NCBI GenBank assembly: GCA_050249415.1
Contig: JBFWQO010000014.1
Span: 31,858-95,857 of the forward strand
Direction of reading: 5' to 3'
Source: CADEFQ01 sp050249415
GTDB lineage: Bacteria; Pseudomonadota; Gammaproteobacteria; Steroidobacterales; Steroidobacteraceae
DNA length: 64,000 nucleotides
The first letter of the stretch is position 1, and the number at the start of each line of letters is the position of its first letter. Positions 60,133-64,000 of this stretch are shown here, piece after piece. The position numbers and the translations under genes are program-made. Below the pieces are notes generated by a model. The model was given only the letters and a program-made list of their open reading frames with translations, searched no databases and was not told where the DNA came from.

Positions 60133-61332
60133 ATGGCCGCCCCGACCCCGCTGGTGCTCGTGCTCAACTGCGGCTCCTCGAGCATCAAGTTCGCGCTGTT
60201 CGATGCGAGCCGCCGGCCGCTCGCGCGCGAGCCGCTGTGGCACGGCAAGGTCGACGGCATCACCGGCGCGCGGCCCACCTGCGGCGAGACCGGTGTCACG
60301 CCGGCCCCGGTCACGCTCGATCCCGCGCGACCCTACGACGCAGCGCTGGCGCACATCCATGGGCGCGTGCGCGCGCGCATCGGGGACGAGCGGCGCATCG
60401 CCGCCGTGGCGCATCGGGTCGTACACGGCGGCAGCAAGTACTTCGAGCCGGTGCGACTGGATGCGGCGGTGCTGGCCGATCTCAGGAGCTATGTGCCGCT
60501 CGCGCCGTTGCACCAGCCGTTTGCGCTCGAGGCGATCGAGTCGCTCTTCCGCCTCGCGCCCGGCGTGCCGCAGGTCGCCTGCTTCGACACGGCCTTCCAC
60601 CGCACGCAGGAGCCGATCGAGCAGATGTTCGCGCTGCCGTGGTCGGCCTGGGAGCGCGGCGTGCGCCGCTACGGCTTCCACGGCCTGTCGTACGACTACA
60701 TGAGCCACGCGCTCGCCGAGCGCCATGGCGACACGGCGCGCGGACGCACCGTCGTCGCCCACCTCGGCAGCGGCGCGAGCCTGTGCGCGATGCGGGGGCT
60801 CAGGAGCGTCGCCACCAGCATGGGCTTCTCGGCGCTCGATGGGCTGATGATGGGCACGCGCTGCGGCACGCTCGACCCGGGCGCCGTGATCTACCTGATG
60901 CAGATCGAGAGGCTTACGCTCGACGAGGTGGCGCGCATGCTCTACCACGACTCGGGCCTGCTCGGCGTCTCCGGCGTCTCGAGCGATCCACGTGAACTGC
61001 TGCCGCTCGAAGCGGGCGACGAGCGCGTGCGCATCGCGCTCGCGCTCTACGTGCGCCGCCTCGTGCGTGAAATCGGCGCGTTGGCCGCCGTGCTCGGCGG
61101 GCTCGACCTGCTGGTGTTCACCGCCGGCATCGGCGAGCATAATGCCGTGCTGCGCGCGCGTGTCTGCGAGCACCTCGCCTATCTCGGCGTGCGCGTGGAT
61201 GCCGTGGCCAATGCGAGCCACGCCGCCGTCATCTCGAGCCGCGACAGCACCGTGACGGTGGGCGTCGAGCCCACCAACGAGGAATGGATCGCCGCGTCGC
61301 ACGCGGCACAACTGCTGGGATCGATGCCATGA
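60133..61332 (+). CDS. ackA: Acetate kinase
   Basis: 399 residues. Acetate/propionate kinase marks: LVLNCGSSSIKF (N-terminal ASKHA loop), AVAHRVVHGG, FDTAFHRTQ, YGFHGLSYDYM, VVAHLGSGASLCAM, TSMGFSALDGLMMGTRCGTLDPG and FTAGIGEHNAVLR. Catalytic Asp in CFDTAFH and the Arg of HRVVHGG are kept. It makes ATP from acetyl phosphate. Its stop overlaps the hemerythrin start (ATGA). No FNR box is evident in front of this cluster. Confidence 0.94.
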   Translation: MAAPTPLVLVLNCGSSSIKFALFDASRRPLAREPLWHGKVDGITGARPTCGETGVTPAPVTLDPARPYDAALAHIHGRVRARIGDERRIAAVAHRVVHGGSKYFEPVRLDAAVLADLRSYVPLAPLHQPFALEAIESLFRLAPGVPQVACFDTAFHRTQEPIEQMFALPWSAWERGVRRYGFHGLSYDYMSHALAERHGDTARGRTVVAHLGSGASLCAMRGLRSVATSMGFSALDGLMMGTRCGTLDPGAVIYLMQIERLTLDEVARMLYHDSGLLGVSGVSSDPRELLPLEAGDERVRIALALYVRRLVREIGALAAVLGGLDLLVFTAGIGEHNAVLRARVCEHLAYLGVRVDAVANASHAAVISSRDSTVTVGVEPTNEEWIAASHAAQLLGSMP

Positions 61333-61790
61333 ACAGTTCCGGGAGCCAGACACTGCCGGGCCCTTTCCTGGAAGGCCAGCACCATGCGATCGACGCCGGC
61401 GTGCAGGGCTTTCTCGCAGGGACCGCGACGCGTGAAGCCCTGGCCGCATCGCTCGCGCTGCTGCGCGAACACATCCACATCGAGGAGGCCGTGCTGTTCC
61501 CGCCGCTCGCGAGCGCGGGCCTCGCAATGCCGGTCTTCGTGATGAAGCGCGAACACGGCCAGATGTGGCCGTTGATCGAGCGACTCGCCGCCGCCTGCGA
61601 GACGGCGGAAATTGGGGACGACCTTCGCGAGTCGTGCGAGCAGCTCATGATGCTGCTCAATATGCACAACCCGAAGGAGGAGACCATCCTCTACCCGGCC
61701 GCCGACCGCCACGCCGGCGCGGACCCCGGCTTCATGGCCGCAGTCGAGTCGGCGTCGCTGCCGGCGGGCTGGAGATGCGAGCTGGCCTGA
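61329..61790 (+). CDS. Hemerythrin-domain protein
   Basis: 153 residues, four-helix bundle of the hemerythrin HHE type. The likely di-iron ligands are His in EGQHHAID, His and Glu in REHIHIEEAVLFPPL, His in KREHGQMWPLIE and His/Glu in LNMHNPKEETILYP. It could sense or buffer O2 or NO. Translational coupling with ackA (ATGA) points to a response to changing oxygen in acyl-phosphate metabolism. Confidence 0.88.
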   Translation: MNSSGSQTLPGPFLEGQHHAIDAGVQGFLAGTATREALAASLALLREHIHIEEAVLFPPLASAGLAMPVFVMKREHGQMWPLIERLAAACETAEIGDDLRESCEQLMMLLNMHNPKEETILYPAADRHAGADPGFMAAVESASLPAGWRCELA

Positions 61791-62025
61791 ATGGCTTCCG
61801 TGAACGGTAGCGTCCGCGTTCTCAGGCGCGCGGAGCAGCGTCACCCGGAAGGTGAACCGCGGCAACGCAAACTGTACGCACTCGGGTGTACGGGAGTCCC
61901 CCGTCGAGCACCGAGGGCAGGTGGAGCATTGCAGCGGAAATATCGGCGACGTCGCCTGATCCTGCCAGGCGATCGCGAAGCGGCCAATGGCGCGGCGCGG
62001 CGGCGCCAGCAATCCCGCCATCGAC
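61791..62025. other. Intergenic, no gene seen
   Basis: 235 bp between the hemerythrin gene and the convergent AraC gene. Short frames here are Arg-rich and lack a ribosome binding site. No convincing hairpin followed by a T-run was found. Confidence 0.5.
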
Positions 62026-62832
62026 TCAGCCGTGATCTGATTCCGCGTTTCGAAAGTACCGGGCAGGCGATGCACCGAGCGTGCGCCGGAACATCGCTAT
62101 GAAGGCACTGGGGCTCTCGTAACCCAGATCCAGGGCGACGCGGGTGACTGTCTGCCCCTTGCCGAGTCGATCCATCGCCTCGAGCAGGCGCATCTGCCGG
62201 CGCCACTCGGCGAACGTCAATCCCGTCTCGCGCGTGAACAAGCGCGCCAGCGTGCGCGCGCTGGCTCCTGCGCGTGGCGCCCACACCGCCAGGCTCCGCT
62301 CGTCCGCGGGGTTCGCGAGCAGCGCCTCGCAGAGTTGCCGGATGCGCTTGTCGCTCGCGAGCGGCAGGCTCAAAGGAGCGGCCTCCAGACCGTGGAGCTC
62401 ATCCAGGATGACTTGCATCAGTCGCGCCGCCGAACCGTTCGCCGCATACCCGTTGCCGACATCCACCGCCTTGAAGATCAGTTCCCTCAGAAGCGGGGCA
62501 ATGTGTACGACCCGACATTCGTCCGGCAGTCCGCTCGTTGCCGAGGCATCGACGAACAAGGAAAGAAGCGCGACCGGCTGCGTCGCGTACGCGTTGTGTT
62601 CGGCGCCGGAGGGAATCCACACGGCCTGGCTCGGTGGCACCAGCCAGGTCGCATTCTTCCCCACGAGCCGAAACACTCCCTCGGCGCAATAGAAGAGATG
62701 CGCGCGCGAGTGGCGATGCGTCGGCGTGCGTCCGGGCCCCAACCGATAGGACATCGTCAGGATCGGCCGTCGCGGATCATCGACGCGACCATGATCGACC
62801 GGATCGGCGATTGGCAGCTTCGCGATATCCAT
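62026..62832 (-). CDS. AraC-family transcriptional regulator with cupin sensor
   Basis: 268 residues: N-terminal cupin domain (about 25-110, GPGRTPTHRHSRAHLFYCAEG...WIPSGAEHNA, with His that could bind metal) and a C-terminal AraC DNA-binding domain with two helix-turn-helices (about 185-255: SARTLARLFTRETGLTFAEWRRQMRL, TVTRVALDLGYESPSAFIAMFRRTLGASPARYFR). TACAAT ends 6 nt before ATG 62832, so the mRNA may be leaderless. It is divergent from the metallo-beta-lactamase-fold gene, a likely target. Confidence 0.91.
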   Translation of the reverse strand: MDIAKLPIADPVDHGRVDDPRRPILTMSYRLGPGRTPTHRHSRAHLFYCAEGVFRLVGKNATWLVPPSQAVWIPSGAEHNAYATQPVALLSLFVDASATSGLPDECRVVHIAPLLRELIFKAVDVGNGYAANGSAARLMQVILDELHGLEAAPLSLPLASDKRIRQLCEALLANPADERSLAVWAPRAGASARTLARLFTRETGLTFAEWRRQMRLLEAMDRLGKGQTVTRVALDLGYESPSAFIAMFRRTLGASPARYFRNAESDHG

Positions 62833-62893
62833 TGTCCGATTGTAGCGATCGCACGGATCGACACGCCGCTAAGGTGCAGGCCACGAATATTTC

Positions 62894-63700
62894 ATGCAGG
62901 AAGCAGCCGTGGAAAAACCCTTGCGCATCTCCGGCGCCGTCTCGGCCCTGACTTCCCACGTGCCGATTCCCGGCCTGGGACTGCTCCCCGTGAACGCCTT
63001 TGTCCTGAAGTCTGCCGCCCCCGTACTGATCGACGCCGGTCTGCATGCAGACTCCAGCGAGTTCATCGACGCGCTGTGTTCGGTCATCGATCCCCACGAC
63101 CTGCGCTGGATCTGGCTTACGCACGTCGACCAGGACCACGTCGGTAGTCTCTGCCGCCTTCTCGAAGTCGCGCCGCAGGCGAAGGTCGTGACCAACTTTC
63201 TGGGTCTCGGGAAACTCGGCCTCTTCGCGCCGCTGCCGCTGGGACGGGTCCACTTGCTGAACCCCGGGCAAAGCATCGACGCAGGCGATCGAACACTGTG
63301 CGCAGTCGTGCCACCCGCCTACGATGCACCGGAAACCATGGGCGCCTATGATGCGAAATCGGGCGTGTACTTCAGTTCGGACTGCTTCGGCGCCGCCCTC
63401 GAGAGGCCCGCAGAGAGCGCCGCTGCCGTCGCGCCGGCATCCCTGCGCGAACGCCAGGTCCTGTGGGCAAGCGTCGACTCGCCGTGGCTCGCGAATACGA
63501 GTGAGACCTGGCTCGCCGGGGCGTTGAACGAACTACGACGCATGGCGCCGACGGCGATACTGAGCAGTCACCTTCCGCCGGCGTTCGGCATGACAGAGGC
63601 GTTCGCGGACGTGCTGGTCGCGGCACGCAGCGCCAAGGCCTTCGCCGGACCCGATCAGTCGACCTTCGCGGCGATGCTGACTTCGCGGGTGGCGGCCTGA
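62894..63700 (+). CDS. Metallo-beta-lactamase-fold protein with atypical metal motif
   Basis: 268 residues. The first metal motif reads H77-V-D79-Q-D81-H82 (LTHVDQDHVGSL) instead of HxHxDH. The Asp at the second position and the following PAYDAPETMGAYDAKSGVYFSSDCFGA recall the lactamase domain of flavodiiron and oxygen-binding di-iron proteins (HxExDH, ..HWPD..FSNDAFG), although the usual His there is Tyr. A final His is in ILSSHLPPAFG. No flavodoxin domain follows. ATG 62894 has no ribosome site; GTG 62909 has AGGAAG upstream and is an alternative start. It is divergent from an AraC regulator. Confidence 0.82.
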   Translation: MQEAAVEKPLRISGAVSALTSHVPIPGLGLLPVNAFVLKSAAPVLIDAGLHADSSEFIDALCSVIDPHDLRWIWLTHVDQDHVGSLCRLLEVAPQAKVVTNFLGLGKLGLFAPLPLGRVHLLNPGQSIDAGDRTLCAVVPPAYDAPETMGAYDAKSGVYFSSDCFGAALERPAESAAAVAPASLRERQVLWASVDSPWLANTSETWLAGALNELRRMAPTAILSSHLPPAFGMTEAFADVLVAARSAKAFAGPDQSTFAAMLTSRVAA

Positions 63701-63888
63701 GTCGCGCGGGCAGATCGGTTCGATTGGCGCATGGCACGCGCAGCGGGGATACAGGCCTGTTCCCCGGCAGCCAATCGGGCACTGCGACCCCGGCTGCTTC
63801 GATCACGAATCCAGTCGCTTCGCACGCACCGGGAAACGCCTCCATGAAAAGAGGCGTTGGGCCGGAGTCGCGAATGCCCATTCGGACT
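63701..63888. other. Intergenic, no gene seen
   Basis: 188 bp after the metallo-beta-lactamase-fold gene. It holds a hairpin AACGCCTC (63835-63842) / GAGGCGTT (63851-63858) with an 8-nt loop and no T-run on the + strand. Confidence 0.5.
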
Positions 63889-64000
63889 GATGGGTAACAC
63901 ACCATTCCGGACACATAGGTAACACTTTCCGGCATTTGGGGGAGACCCATATGCCGTGGCGGGAGTGTTGCAAGATGGATGAGCGCCTGCGGTTCGTGGC
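63889..64000 (+). mobile_element. IS481-type insertion sequence, left end (runs off window)
   Basis: The end of the window enters an insertion sequence. The sequence has two GGTAACAC repeats (63893-63900 and 63918-63925) in what is likely the terminal inverted repeat region, followed by the transposase start. The exact outer end is uncertain by several bases, because the other end is not in view. Confidence 0.6.
63951..64000 (+). CDS. IS481-family transposase, N-terminal fragment
   Basis: Sixteen complete codons are visible: MPWRECCKMDERLRFV. This is the characteristic start of IS481-type DDE transposases (MPWREC.xMDERLRFVARLL...). The rest lies beyond the window. GGGGGAGA stands upstream of the ATG. 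Confidence 0.8.
   Translation, partial: MPWRECCKMDERLRFV

Noticed and set aside
61791..62102. 103-codon + strand frame after hemerythrin
   Set aside because: Arg-rich, no ribosome site, overlaps the AraC gene end; no similarity recognised.
63835..63858. Hairpin after the metallo-beta-lactamase-fold gene as terminator
   Set aside because: 8-bp stem is real but followed by GGGCC, not a T-run, and lies 134 bp beyond the stop.
1..64000. tRNA, rRNA, riboswitch or CRISPR array
   Set aside because: No TPsiC-like arm with a cloverleaf, no rRNA-like stretch, no regularly spaced direct repeats and no riboswitch-like leader were found by eye.

Overview
The window is about 64 kb of high-GC DNA that reads like a chromosome of a gammaproteobacterium near Xanthomonadales/Steroidobacterales. 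This placement is an inference from gene families: large TonB-dependent receptors of the xanthomonad/caulobacter type, UrcA-family proteins, a CadC-like TPR regulator and many periplasmic peptidases. No rRNA, tRNA or CRISPR array is visible. Coding density is very high, with many 1-4 bp stop/start overlaps and several convergent gene pairs that overlap at their 3' ends.

Layout. 1-5.6 kb: 3'-truncated TonB receptor, CPBP membrane protease, retropepsin-like protease and a small exported protein. 5.6-15.1 kb: an island of 2-oxoglutarate/iron oxygenases (two TPR-Asp/Asn hydroxylases, one PKHD hydroxylase), two sulfotransferase-like proteins (one with TPRs) and a second TonB receptor. 15.2-16.5 kb: MATE exporter. 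16.6-27.1 kb: a leftward operon for a MacAB-type ABC exporter with its own histidine kinase, sigma54 response regulator, S9 peptidase and a membrane-anchored protein; it is preceded by a sigma54 promoter and palindromic enhancer-like sites. 27.1-36.8 kb: LysR regulator with a divergent 38-aa gene, two UrcA genes, MHS-type transporter, EF-hand protein, SUI1 protein, CadC-like regulator, DUF885 and DUF3014 proteins. 36.8-38.5 kb: NamZ muramidase plus a DOMON protein. 38.6-52.5 kb: ParB-like protein, two further ABC exporters, M20 and M19 peptidases, AlkB, a dicarboxylate-type symporter and a PAP2 phosphatase. 52.6-56.2 kb: porin, metal-binding protein and permease of an ABC importer with no local ATPase. 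56.2-63.7 kb: sulfotransferase, JmjC-type oxygenase, methyltransferase, phosphotransacylase, acetate kinase, hemerythrin, AraC regulator and a metallo-beta-lactamase-fold protein. The right edge enters an IS481-type insertion sequence.

The most unusual signals are: (i) four copies of a 75-79 bp near-perfect palindrome whose arms differ between copies by paired, compensating changes, one copy supplying the C-terminus of a sulfotransferase gene; (ii) a complete sigma54 promoter plus dyad sites in front of the operon that encodes its own sigma54 activator; (iii) perfect FNR-type boxes upstream of both TonB receptors; and (iv) the concentration of protein-modifying oxygenases and sulfotransferases around TonB receptors. 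Many monocistronic genes have a -10-like hexamer only 6-9 nt before the start codon and no Shine-Dalgarno, which suggests leaderless mRNAs.
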